NCBI GenBank assembly: GCA_910587155.1
Contig: CAJULA010000039.1
Coordinates: 1 to 20,997, forward strand
DNA: 20,997 bases
Origin: an uncultured Lachnospiraceae bacterium
GTDB lineage: Bacteria > Bacillota > Clostridia > Lachnospirales > Lachnospiraceae
Direction of reading: 5' to 3'
Shown one piece after another: positions 1 to 6,289 of this stretch; positions within the stretch are counted from its first letter, which is position 1; each line of letters begins with the position of its first letter. The translations under genes were made by a program, and so were the position numbers. The notes under the pieces are model-generated. The model did not search any database, was not told the origin of the DNA, and worked only from the letters and a program-made list of their open reading frames with translations.

Positions 1-62
1 CGGGGCGCACTCGAAATGCGTTAGCCCTCCGGGGCACGAGGGTTCGAATCCCTCCGTCTCCG
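1..62 (+). tRNA. tRNA-Ser(CGA), 3' part only
   Basis: The window opens inside a serine tRNA. A 5-bp anticodon stem (5-9 with 17-21, one G-U pair) closes the loop CTCGAAA, giving anticodon CGA at 12-14, which reads UCG. A long variable arm follows (24-27 with 32-35), as expected for class II serine tRNAs. The T arm is GAGGG/CCCTC (38-42 with 50-54) around TTCGAAT, then the 3' acceptor strand CGTCTCC (55-61) and discriminator G at 62. CCA is not encoded, since the next bases are CTG. The acceptor 5' strand and D arm lie outside the window. Confidence 0.93.
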
Positions 63-67
63 CTGAG

Positions 68-95
68 AAGCCGGAATTTTGGTTCCGGCTTTTTT
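68..95 (+). terminator. Intrinsic terminator of the tRNA-Ser
   Basis: A perfect 9-bp stem, AAGCCGGAA (68-76) with TTCCGGCTT (83-91), has a 6-base loop and runs into a six-T tract (90-95). It lies five bases after the tRNA discriminator base, so it ends the tRNA transcript and insulates pfkA. Confidence 0.9.
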
Positions 96-137
96 GCTGT
101 CCCATGTTCTGCATTTCGTCTGACGAATCTGTATTTA

Positions 138-163
138 GGGAAACGTTGATGAAAGCGTTTCCC
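138..163 (+). promoter_or_regulatory. Inverted repeat containing a cre-like CcpA site upstream of pfkA
   Basis: The arms GGGAAACG (138-145) and CGTTTCCC (156-163) are perfectly complementary. The right half, TGAAAGCGTTTCCC (150-163), resembles the catabolite responsive element TGTAAGCGTTTACA, differing at three positions. It sits about 120 bp upstream of the likely pfkA start point. CcpA is known to activate pfk genes from upstream cre sites in lactic acid bacteria; that it binds here is inference. Confidence 0.4.
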
Positions 164-166
164 GCG

Positions 167-209
167 CCGGATTTGCGCTGCGAAGCAGTAGTTTCCTTTA
201 CAAATCCGG
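167..209 (+). repeat. Nested inverted repeat upstream of the pfkA promoter
   Basis: CCGGATTTG (167-175) and CAAATCCGG (201-209) are perfect 9-bp complements. They enclose a smaller hairpin, CTGC-GAA-GCAG (178-188). TTTATT follows the right arm, so this may be a weak backup terminator or a protein-binding structure. It ends 35 bp before the -35 box of pfkA. Confidence 0.5.
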
Positions 210-244
210 TTTATTAAAATGTTACCAAAAATCCAAAGAAAAAG

Positions 245-273
245 TTGAGCAAGCCTGTAAAATATTATATAAT
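245..273 (+). promoter_or_regulatory. Sigma-A type promoter of pfkA
   Basis: TTGAGC (245-250) and TATAAT (268-273) are separated by exactly 17 bp. Transcription should start near 280, about 45 bases before the pfkA ATG at 326. The open frame extends upstream to a TTG inside the -35 box, which shows that the longer frame cannot be the real gene start. Confidence 0.8.
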
Positions 274-325
274 GAAAAAGAAAAAATGTGCGGCAGACCG
301 CACAGAGGAAGAAGGAGGTTTCTTG

Positions 326-1399
326 ATGAAAAGAATAGGGTTGTTGACCAGTGGGGGAGATTGCCAGGCGTTGAATGCCGCTATGCGCGGTGTGGTGAAA
401 TCCATAATCAATGCGTCGGATCAGGTCGAGATTTATGGCTTCCTTGAGGGGTATAAAGGATTGATCTATGGCAATTACAAGATGTTGCAGAGCTCTGACT
501 TTTCCGGTATTCTGACAAAGGGCGGCACGATTCTGGGAAGTTCCCGCACACCGTTCAAGCTGATGCGTGAGCCGGATGAGAATGGTCTTGATAAAGTGGA
601 GGCCATGAAACATAATTATTATAAATTGAATCTGGATTGCCTGGTTATACTGGGGGGTAACGGAACACATAAGACTGCCAATCTGCTGCGCACGGAAGGC
701 CTGAATGTTGTGACACTGCCCAAGACGATTGACAATGATCTGTGGGGTACTGATATGACATTTGGCTTCCAGAGTGCAGTGAATATCGCGACCGATGCCA
801 TCGACTGCATCCATACGACCGCCGCATCCCATGGACGTGTATTTATCGTGGAGGTAATGGGGCATAAGGTGGGCTGGCTGACACTGAATGCCGGTATCGC
901 AGGCGGGGCAGACATCATTCTGATCCCTGAGATTCCCTATGATATCAAGAAGGTTGTGAAAGCGATTGAGACAAGGCATAAGAGAGGCAGCCGTTTCACG
1001 ATTCTGGCAGTGGCGGAAGGTGCGATTTCCAAGGCAGATGCGGCTCTTTCCAAGAAAGAACTGAAAAAGAAACAGGAGAAAAAAGTTTATCCCAGCGTAT
1101 CCTATCAGGTGGCGGCAGAGATCCAGGAGAGATCGGGACTGGATGTACGCGTTACCGTTCCCGGACATACGCAGCGCGGCGGCAGTCCCTGTCCGTATGA
1201 CAGAGTATTCGCAAGCCGTCTTGGTTCCGAGGCAGGCAAGCTGATCATGAAGGGTGAGTACGGGTTCATGGTAGGCTATAAGAACAGAGAGATCGTGAAA
1301 GTGCCGCTGGAAGATGTGGCGGGCAAACTGAAATATGTTTCTCCGGATGCGACGATCATTAAAGAAGCGAAGATGCTGGGCATCAGTTTCGGCGACTGA
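326..1399 (+). CDS. pfkA: 6-phosphofructokinase, G/K-type active site
   Basis: This 357-residue enzyme phosphorylates fructose 6-phosphate to fructose 1,6-bisphosphate in glycolysis. The ATG at 326 was chosen because AAGGAGG (312-318) sits 7 bases upstream and the longer frame starts inside the promoter. Visible motifs are the N-terminal nucleotide loop GGDC (10-13), GSSRTPF with substrate Arg near 74, GGNGT (110-114), PKTIDND (132-138) with the catalytic Asp at 136, and a C-terminal PGHTQRGG. Residues equivalent to E. coli 104 and 124 are Gly and Lys. Known PPi enzymes have Asp and Lys, and classical ATP enzymes Gly and Gly. Gly/Lys is known from ATP-dependent group III enzymes, so ATP is the likelier donor. 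Asn replaces the usual Mg-binding Asp in GGDG, which is unusual. It lies 44 bp before dnaX with no terminator between, so read-through into dnaX is likely. Confidence 0.93.
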   Translation: MKRIGLLTSGGDCQALNAAMRGVVKSIINASDQVEIYGFLEGYKGLIYGNYKMLQSSDFSGILTKGGTILGSSRTPFKLMREPDENGLDKVEAMKHNYYKLNLDCLVILGGNGTHKTANLLRTEGLNVVTLPKTIDNDLWGTDMTFGFQSAVNIATDAIDCIHTTAASHGRVFIVEVMGHKVGWLTLNAGIAGGADIILIPEIPYDIKKVVKAIETRHKRGSRFTILAVAEGAISKADAALSKKELKKKQEKKVYPSVSYQVAAEIQERSGLDVRVTVPGHTQRGGSPCPYDRVFASRLGSEAGKLIMKGEYGFMVGYKNREIVKVPLEDVAGKLKYVSPDATIIKEAKMLGISFGD

Positions 1400-1443
1400 T
1401 CAGCGTGCCCTATTGTCCGGAGGACCGGTCAGGAGTGTAAAAC

Positions 1444-3036
1444 ATGTCATATACGGCACTCTACAGGAAGTTCCGCCCTGTTCGATTTGAGGATGTGAAA
1501 GGGCAGGAACATATCGTAACTACATTAAAGAATCAACTGAACGCGGAAAGGATAGGCCATGCCTATCTTTTCTGCGGCAGTCGGGGAACCGGCAAGACAA
1601 CCATAGCCAAGATATTTGCCAGAGCGGTCAATTGTGAGAATCCAAAGAACGGGGATCCCTGCGGGGAGTGCGCTGCCTGCCGTGCCATTGGTGCGGGCGC
1701 GAGCATGAATGTGATTGAGATTGATGCGGCATCCAACAATGGCGTGGACAATATCCGTGAGATTGTGGATGAAGTTTCGTATTCCCCGGCGCAGGGCAGA
1801 TATAAGGTTTATATCATAGATGAAGTTCATATGCTTTCCATAGGCGCCTTTAATGCGCTTTTAAAGACATTGGAGGAGCCGCCTTCTTATGTAATTTTTA
1901 TTCTGGCTACAACAGAAGTGCATAAGATTCCGATTACCATATTGTCAAGGTGTCAGAGATATGACTTTAAAAGGATTCCCATAGATACCATTGTGGGGCG
2001 GATGCGGGAACTGATGCATGAAGAGGACACTTCGGTGGAAGAGCGGGCGCTTCGCTATATTGCGAAGGCGGCGGATGGCTCCATGCGGGATGCGCTGAGC
2101 CTTCTTGACCAGTGTATCGCATTTCATTTTGGAGAGACGCTGACCTATGAGATGACGCTGGATGTGCTGGGGGCAGTGGACACTTCGGTATTCAGCAGAA
2201 TGCTGCGTCTGCTATTGGATGAGAATATTATTGGCGCCATAGAGCTTCTGGAAGAAATGATCATGCAGGGACGTGAATTGACGCAGTTCGTGACGGATTT
2301 TACCTGGTATCTGCGCAATCTTCTTCTGGCGGGTGCCTCCGGGGATGGTCTGGAGGACGTAATTGATATGTCAGCCGATAATCTGCGGAATCTGAAAGAA
2401 GAGGCAGAAATGACGGATACGGCAGTCATTATGCGCTATATCAGGATTTTCTCGGAGGTTTCGGACCGGATACGTCATGCAACACAGAAACGTATCCTGC
2501 TGGAGACGACGCTGATCAGGCTTTGCAGGCCGGAGATGGAGACAGAAACGGATGCACTTACGGCGAGGATTGCAGCATTGGAGAAAAAGTTTGAGGAGGG
2601 TGCCTTTGTGCCTGCAAAAGGGACCGCTTCCATGACTTCGGGAACGGAAGCTGAGGCCGGAGGTATCACACATGGAGGGAGGGCGGCAGAGAAAGCCGCA
2701 CTCCTGGCAGCGGCGATTCCACAGGATGTGAAAGAACTGATCGGGCAGTGGAAGCGCGTGGTGAACAGTGCGCAGATGCCGATGAAACAGTATCTGCGGG
2801 AGGCACGCCCCTCTCTTGGCCAGGACGGCCGCCTTTTACTTGTCTTTCAGGATGGTCTGGCTTCTGATTATTTCCGTCAACCGGAAAACAGTCAGCGGCT
2901 GGATGAGCTTTTGTCCGGCTGCACCGGGAAAAAAGTGGAAGCAGACATTCGTATTATGCAGGATGTGAGAGAATTTGAAGACAATTATGTGGATCTGCAG
3001 GCTGTAATCCAAATGGAGATAGAGGAAGAAGAATAA
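1444..3036 (+). CDS. dnaX: DNA polymerase III subunit gamma/tau
   Basis: DnaX is the AAA+ motor of the clamp loader, which places the beta clamp on DNA at the replication fork. The 530-residue protein starts at ATG 1444 with AGGAG 8 bases upstream. It shows Walker A GSRGTGKTT (45-53), the zinc cysteines C64, C73, C76 and C79, Walker B IIDEVH (124-129) and the SRC sensor motif (168-170). The region after about residue 370 is Ala/Glu-rich linker and a polymerase-binding tau-type tail. No A-rich slip site was evident, so I propose one full-length product. It heads the conserved dnaX-ybaB-recR block, 21 bp before ebfC. Confidence 0.97.
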   Translation: MSYTALYRKFRPVRFEDVKGQEHIVTTLKNQLNAERIGHAYLFCGSRGTGKTTIAKIFARAVNCENPKNGDPCGECAACRAIGAGASMNVIEIDAASNNGVDNIREIVDEVSYSPAQGRYKVYIIDEVHMLSIGAFNALLKTLEEPPSYVIFILATTEVHKIPITILSRCQRYDFKRIPIDTIVGRMRELMHEEDTSVEERALRYIAKAADGSMRDALSLLDQCIAFHFGETLTYEMTLDVLGAVDTSVFSRMLRLLLDENIIGAIELLEEMIMQGRELTQFVTDFTWYLRNLLLAGASGDGLEDVIDMSADNLRNLKEEAEMTDTAVIMRYIRIFSEVSDRIRHATQKRILLETTLIRLCRPEMETETDALTARIAALEKKFEEGAFVPAKGTASMTSGTEAEAGGITHGGRAAEKAALLAAAIPQDVKELIGQWKRVVNSAQMPMKQYLREARPSLGQDGRLLLVFQDGLASDYFRQPENSQRLDELLSGCTGKKVEADIRIMQDVREFEDNYVDLQAVIQMEIEEEE

Positions 3037-3057
3037 CAGAAACTGGAGGATGGAAAA

Positions 3058-3411
3058 ATGGCAAAACGTGGAGGATTTCCAGGTGGTGGTATGCCGGGCA
3101 ATATGGCAAATCTGATGAAACAGGCGCAGCGTATGCAGCGTCAGATGGAAGAAAATCAGAAAGAACTGGAGACAAAAGAATTTACGGCCCGCGCAGGGGG
3201 CGGCGCGGTGGAAGTGACTGTCACGGGCAAAAAAGAAGTGACAAAGGTGAAGCTGTCCCAGGAAGTGGTGGACCCGGATGATGTGGAAATGCTGGAAGAT
3301 CTTGTGATGGCGGCGGTCAATGAAGCCCTGCGCCAGGCAGAGGAAGCCAATGCCGAAATGATGGGCAGGATGACCGGGGGGCTTGGGCTTGGCGGAGGTA
3401 TGCCGTTTTAA
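3058..3411 (+). CDS. ebfC: YbaB/EbfC family nucleoid-associated protein
   Basis: This 117-residue protein belongs to the small dimeric DNA-binding family that coats the nucleoid and sits between dnaX and recR in most bacteria. It has a Gly/Met-rich N-terminus, a basic amphipathic helix with MKQAQRMQRQMEENQ, the beta segment GGGAVEVTVTGKKEV, and the acidic LSQEVVDPDDVEMLEDLV followed by a long helix. The Gly/Met-rich C-terminal tail is usual. GGAGG lies upstream at 3045-3049. Its TAA stop shares its last A with the recR ATG (TAATG), which implies translational coupling. Confidence 0.94.
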   Translation: MAKRGGFPGGGMPGNMANLMKQAQRMQRQMEENQKELETKEFTARAGGGAVEVTVTGKKEVTKVKLSQEVVDPDDVEMLEDLVMAAVNEALRQAEEANAEMMGRMTGGLGLGGGMPF

Positions 3412-4007
3412 TGGACTTATACAGCGGATATATCAATCGGTTAATAGAAGAACTGTCGGGATTGCCGGGGATCGGCTCAAAATCTGCCCAGCGGATGGCA
3501 TTTTATCTGATCAATCTGCCTAAAGAGCGGGTACAACGGTTTGCGGGCGCTATTGTGGAGGCCAGAGAAAATGTGCGTTACTGTGGGCAGTGTTGTACGC
3601 TTACGGATCAGGAACTGTGTCCGGTCTGCGCCAATCAGAGGCGTGACCAGTCTACCATCATGGTAGTGGAAAATTCCAGGGATCTGGCGGCCTATGAAAA
3701 AACGGGCAAATATGAAGGCGTTTATCATGTGCTGCACGGTGCTATTTCTCCCATGCTGGGAATCGGGCCGGGAGATATTAAATTAAAAGAGCTGATTGCA
3801 CGCCTTGAGAAGGATGTAAACGAGGTGATCATCGCCACCAATTCCAGTCTGGAGGGCGAGACAACAGCGATGTATATCAGCAAACTGATCAAACCCACGG
3901 GCGTGAAGGTGACCAGGATCGCCAGTGGTGTGCCGGTAGGCGGTGATTTGGAATATATAGACGAAGTGACACTGCTGCGGGCACTGGAGGGGCGGACTGA
4001 ACTGTAG
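3411..4007 (+). CDS. recR: Recombination mediator protein RecR
   Basis: RecR works with RecO and RecF to load RecA on SSB-coated gaps. The 198-residue length is typical. It has the helix-hairpin-helix GLPGIGSKSAQRMAF (17-31), a zinc-finger set at C58, C61 or C62, C70 and C73, and a Toprim domain from about residue 80 with VVENSRDLAAYE and later TNSSLEGETTA. The C-terminal IASGVPVGGDLEYIDEVTL motif is nearly invariant in the family. The start overlaps the ebfC stop by one base. Confidence 0.97.
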   Translation: MDLYSGYINRLIEELSGLPGIGSKSAQRMAFYLINLPKERVQRFAGAIVEARENVRYCGQCCTLTDQELCPVCANQRRDQSTIMVVENSRDLAAYEKTGKYEGVYHVLHGAISPMLGIGPGDIKLKELIARLEKDVNEVIIATNSSLEGETTAMYISKLIKPTGVKVTRIASGVPVGGDLEYIDEVTLLRALEGRTEL

Positions 4008-4096
4008 GAATCAGACAATGGAACGAGTATGACAGGCAGACGATTATATGCCGTGATAGTCAACTTGTGACAGGCGTAACAGAGAAAGGGATTGGG

Positions 4097-5134
4097 ATGA
4101 TGAAAAAAGAAGTATTTGGAACGACAAAAGAAGGCAGAGAAGTCTTTCTGTATACACTGGAAAATAAGAATGGCATGAAGGCACAGGTTATGGATTATGG
4201 GGCAGTTCTGGTGAATTTGTTCGTACCCGATAAAGCCGGCAATCTCTGTGATGTGACACTGGGATATGATAAACTGGAGGATTATTATGCCAACGGCAGT
4301 TTTTTCGGCGCTACGATCGCACCCAATGCCAACAGGATCGCAGGCGCCTCTTTTTCCATTGACGGGGAAGTCTATCATCTGGATAGCAATGACGGCCCCA
4401 ACAATCTTCACAGTCATTTTGACCTCGGTGCTCATAAGAGGGTATGGGAAGCGCATCCGGAAGAGGGATGCATTCGCTTTACACTGGATTTAAAAGATGG
4501 CGAAATGGGCTTTCCGGGCAATAAGACATTTTCCATTACCTACACACTGACTGAGGATAATGCTCTGCGTCTGGACTATCATGCTTCCACGGATAAAAAG
4601 ACAGTGCTGAATCCGACAAACCACGCCTATTTTAACCTGGCAGGGCATGACGGGGCGGTGATCGTCGACCATGTGCTGTGGCTGAATGCCAGCCATTATA
4701 CTCCGGTAGTGTCCGGTGCGATTCCCACCGGTGAAATTGCGCCTGTAGCGGGGACACCACTGGATTTTACAAAAGAAAAGAGAATCGGAGACGAGATCGG
4801 CGCGGATTTTGAACAGCTTACACTGGTAAGCGGTTATGATCATAACTTTGTTTTGAATAACTGGAAGGGAGATCTGCAGCTTGCGGCGCGCATCAGTGAG
4901 CCGAGAAGTGGCAGGGCGATGGAAGTCTATACGGACCTTCCCGGGATTCAGTTTTATGCGGGCAACTGTATAGCGGAAACGACAGGGAAAGGCGGCGTAG
5001 TCTATAAGGAGCGATGCGGCTTCTGTCTTGAGACCGATTATTTTCCGGATTCGGTTCATGAGGAACATTTCCCAAGCGCTGTTTATGGTCCGGAAAAAGA
5101 GTATACCAGCACTACCATATACAAATTCATGTAA
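4097..5134 (+). CDS. galM: Aldose 1-epimerase (mutarotase)
   Basis: GalM interconverts alpha and beta anomers of galactose and glucose so they can enter the Leloir pathway. From ATG 4097 it is 345 residues; ATG 4100 is equally possible, with AAAGGG at 4085-4090 serving either. An upstream in-frame GTG at 4067 lacks a ribosome site. Family marks include GATIAPNANRIAGASF, PNNLHS, the catalytic-His motif NPTNHAYFNLAG (His176) and the catalytic Glu in LETDYFPDSVH (Glu312). It starts 89 bp after recR, has no clear promoter or gal neighbours, and could be read from the dnaX block. Confidence 0.92.
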   Translation: MMKKEVFGTTKEGREVFLYTLENKNGMKAQVMDYGAVLVNLFVPDKAGNLCDVTLGYDKLEDYYANGSFFGATIAPNANRIAGASFSIDGEVYHLDSNDGPNNLHSHFDLGAHKRVWEAHPEEGCIRFTLDLKDGEMGFPGNKTFSITYTLTEDNALRLDYHASTDKKTVLNPTNHAYFNLAGHDGAVIVDHVLWLNASHYTPVVSGAIPTGEIAPVAGTPLDFTKEKRIGDEIGADFEQLTLVSGYDHNFVLNNWKGDLQLAARISEPRSGRAMEVYTDLPGIQFYAGNCIAETTGKGGVVYKERCGFCLETDYFPDSVHEEHFPSAVYGPEKEYTSTTIYKFM

Positions 5135-5201
5135 GGGAAAGGCTGATGAAAGTGCTTCTTTAGTAAACCCCCATGTCATTTTCTCAGCACCACTATGAAT
5201 G

Positions 5202-5356
5202 AAAGGAGTTTACCATGAATCCTCCGGGGGATGCACACGGAATGCAAAAACAGCATTCCGGCGCTGTATGGTCAGTGCAGCAAGTGCGCAGACCTGCCGG
5301 AGGGATTCAATATATTATCATATCCCAAAGTGCCATCTGTCATGGATGGCATTTTT
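5202..5356 (+). ncRNA. Candidate structured RNA, unknown class
   Basis: CCTCCGG (5221-5227) pairs with CCGGAGG (5297-5303) and closes a domain. Inside it are a perfect 8-bp hairpin, CGGAATGC/GCATTCCG (5238-5260, loop AAAAACA), and a second arm, GGTC/GACC (5270-5273 with 5291-5294). Together they make a three-way-junction layout, followed 27 bases later by an intrinsic terminator. Just upstream is AAAGGAG (5202-5208) six bases before an ATG at 5215. I do not recognise a known riboswitch or small RNA. It could be a terminated small RNA, a regulatory leader, or a leader-peptide gene. Confidence 0.4.
5331..5356 (+). terminator. Intrinsic terminator after the structured RNA
   Basis: TGCCATC (5331-5337) pairs with GATGGCA (5345-5351) around a 7-base loop and is followed by six Ts. 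Nothing but the structured region lies between it and galM, so it ends either the galM transcript or a small RNA starting after galM. Confidence 0.75.
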
Positions 5357-5393
5357 TGTCGCTGAAAAAAGAGTGGGGCGCGACAAAATGCGA

Positions 5394-5422
5394 CTGTCGT
5401 TTCAGGTGTGGGGACGTATAAT
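5394..5422 (+). promoter_or_regulatory. Possible promoter before the unknown membrane gene
   Basis: TATAAT (5417-5422) has CTGTCG (5394-5399) 17 bp upstream as a poor -35 box. It would give a leader of about 68 bases before ATG 5497. The terminator upstream makes a promoter somewhere here necessary. Confidence 0.45.
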
Positions 5423-5496
5423 AAAAGCGGACAGGCATGTTCCGTATGACGATAATGCTCAGGTCAGCGGCAGCTTTTGGATGAAGGAGGGAGCAT

Positions 5497-6213
5497 ATGG
5501 AGGCGAAATTACCGAGAAGCATGTGCCTGGTGGGAGAGGCAGAAGAGGGCAGAAAGGTATTGATAGAGGAGTATGTGGTATCCTTTCTGCAGGAAATGAT
5601 GAAACAGACGAAAGGTCCTCATATCATTGTATTTTTTGGCGACGGATATGAGAAGAAAGGAGTCCGGCATTATCTGATCAGGGGAGCCGCTTCCCATAAA
5701 ACTTCCGGTGAAGGACTGAAAAAGATGGACGAGTTTTATTTCAGGACCATTGGCAGGCAATACTTCCCGTCTTTAAAAGGGATTGGCTGGTACTATATGG
5801 AAGAGGGGGAAAAGGATATCCTGGAGGTACTGCGGCATATGTGTGAACAGGATCTGAGAGATATCAAAGGATATTATCTGTTTTTTGAAAAAAATGAGGG
5901 AATGGAGGATTATCTGCTGCATCGTCGGCGGATGGAGCAAAACGGTCTGGATGTCATAGACGGGAGCGGTGGGAAAAAAACTCCGGGTAAAAAGCCGGTG
6001 GTTCACACGAGAGGGAAAAAATTAAATCCCGCACGGCCTGCACCTATGGCGGCTGTACAGGTACTGAATATGGTGAGTCTCTGTATTCTGATCATTTGTT
6101 GCATTATAGCGGTTACCACCTTGAATCAGTATGACAAGATGAAGCAGTTGGAGGAAACAGTTACTTATCTGGAGAGTAGTATGGAGGAACAAAAAAATTT
6201 ACCGGAGGAATGA
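5497..6213 (+). CDS. Unknown protein with C-terminal membrane anchor
   Basis: I do not recognise this 238-residue protein. The ATG has AAGGAGGGA (5484-5492) close upstream. Residues 1-155 form a mixed alpha/beta domain with hydrophobic strands (HIIVFFGDGY 42-51, KGIGWYYMEEG 94-104, IKGYYLFFEKNEG 123-135). A basic Gly/Lys/Pro linker (158-183) leads to one membrane helix (about 187-209). A short acidic coiled coil (210-234) follows. By the positive-inside rule the main domain should be cytoplasmic and the tail outside. The order of strands and the RQYFPSLKGIGWYY segment recall MPN/JAB domains, but the zinc-binding HxH is absent, so any such domain would be inactive. It precedes a DUF5711 gene and cvpA on the same strand. 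Confidence 0.8.
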   Translation: MEAKLPRSMCLVGEAEEGRKVLIEEYVVSFLQEMMKQTKGPHIIVFFGDGYEKKGVRHYLIRGAASHKTSGEGLKKMDEFYFRTIGRQYFPSLKGIGWYYMEEGEKDILEVLRHMCEQDLRDIKGYYLFFEKNEGMEDYLLHRRRMEQNGLDVIDGSGGKKTPGKKPVVHTRGKKLNPARPAPMAAVQVLNMVSLCILIICCIIAVTTLNQYDKMKQLEETVTYLESSMEEQKNLPEE

Positions 6214-6226
6214 AATGTGTTATACT
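6198..6226 (+). promoter_or_regulatory. Possible extended -10 promoter for the DUF5711-cvpA pair
   Basis: TATACT (6221-6226) is preceded directly by TGT (extended -10), with TTTACC (6198-6203) 17 bp upstream. It overlaps the end of the preceding gene. A perfect 12-bp palindrome, CCGGGCGCCCGG (6242-6253), lies just downstream in the leader and may form a hairpin or bind a protein. Confidence 0.45.
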
Positions 6227-6289
6227 GAGGAGACATACTGACCGGGCGCCCGGAGGAGGCCGGATCAGACGGCATACAGAGGAACATAC

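Larger units (their letters stand above)
5135..5496 (+). other. Gene-free stretch with RNA-like structure
   Basis: No convincing gene lies in these 362 bases. A 68-codon frame opens at ATG 5215 behind a perfect AAAGGAG, and a 150-codon frame opens at 5199. Neither resembles a known protein, and both run through hairpins and a terminator. The stretch holds a foldable region (5202-5303), an intrinsic terminator (5331-5356), further nested repeats (5362-5405) and a possible promoter (5394-5422), described separately. Confidence 0.6.

Noticed and set aside
245..325. N-terminal extension of pfkA from a TTG
   Set aside because: The extra 27 codons start inside the -35 box and include the -10 box. 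ATG 326 has an ideal SD and fits family length.
3725..4456. 243-codon minus-strand frame across recR and galM
   Set aside because: Antisense to two well-identified genes, with no family match or ribosome site.
4490..5179. 229-codon minus-strand frame in galM
   Set aside because: Antisense shadow of galM.
5215..5421. 68-codon frame with a good SD
   Set aside because: Not listed as a gene because it runs through a terminator and resembles nothing known. Kept as a possible leader peptide in the findings.
5199..5651. 150-codon frame
   Set aside because: It crosses the hairpins and terminator, overlaps the 5497 gene in another frame, and has an unlikely composition.
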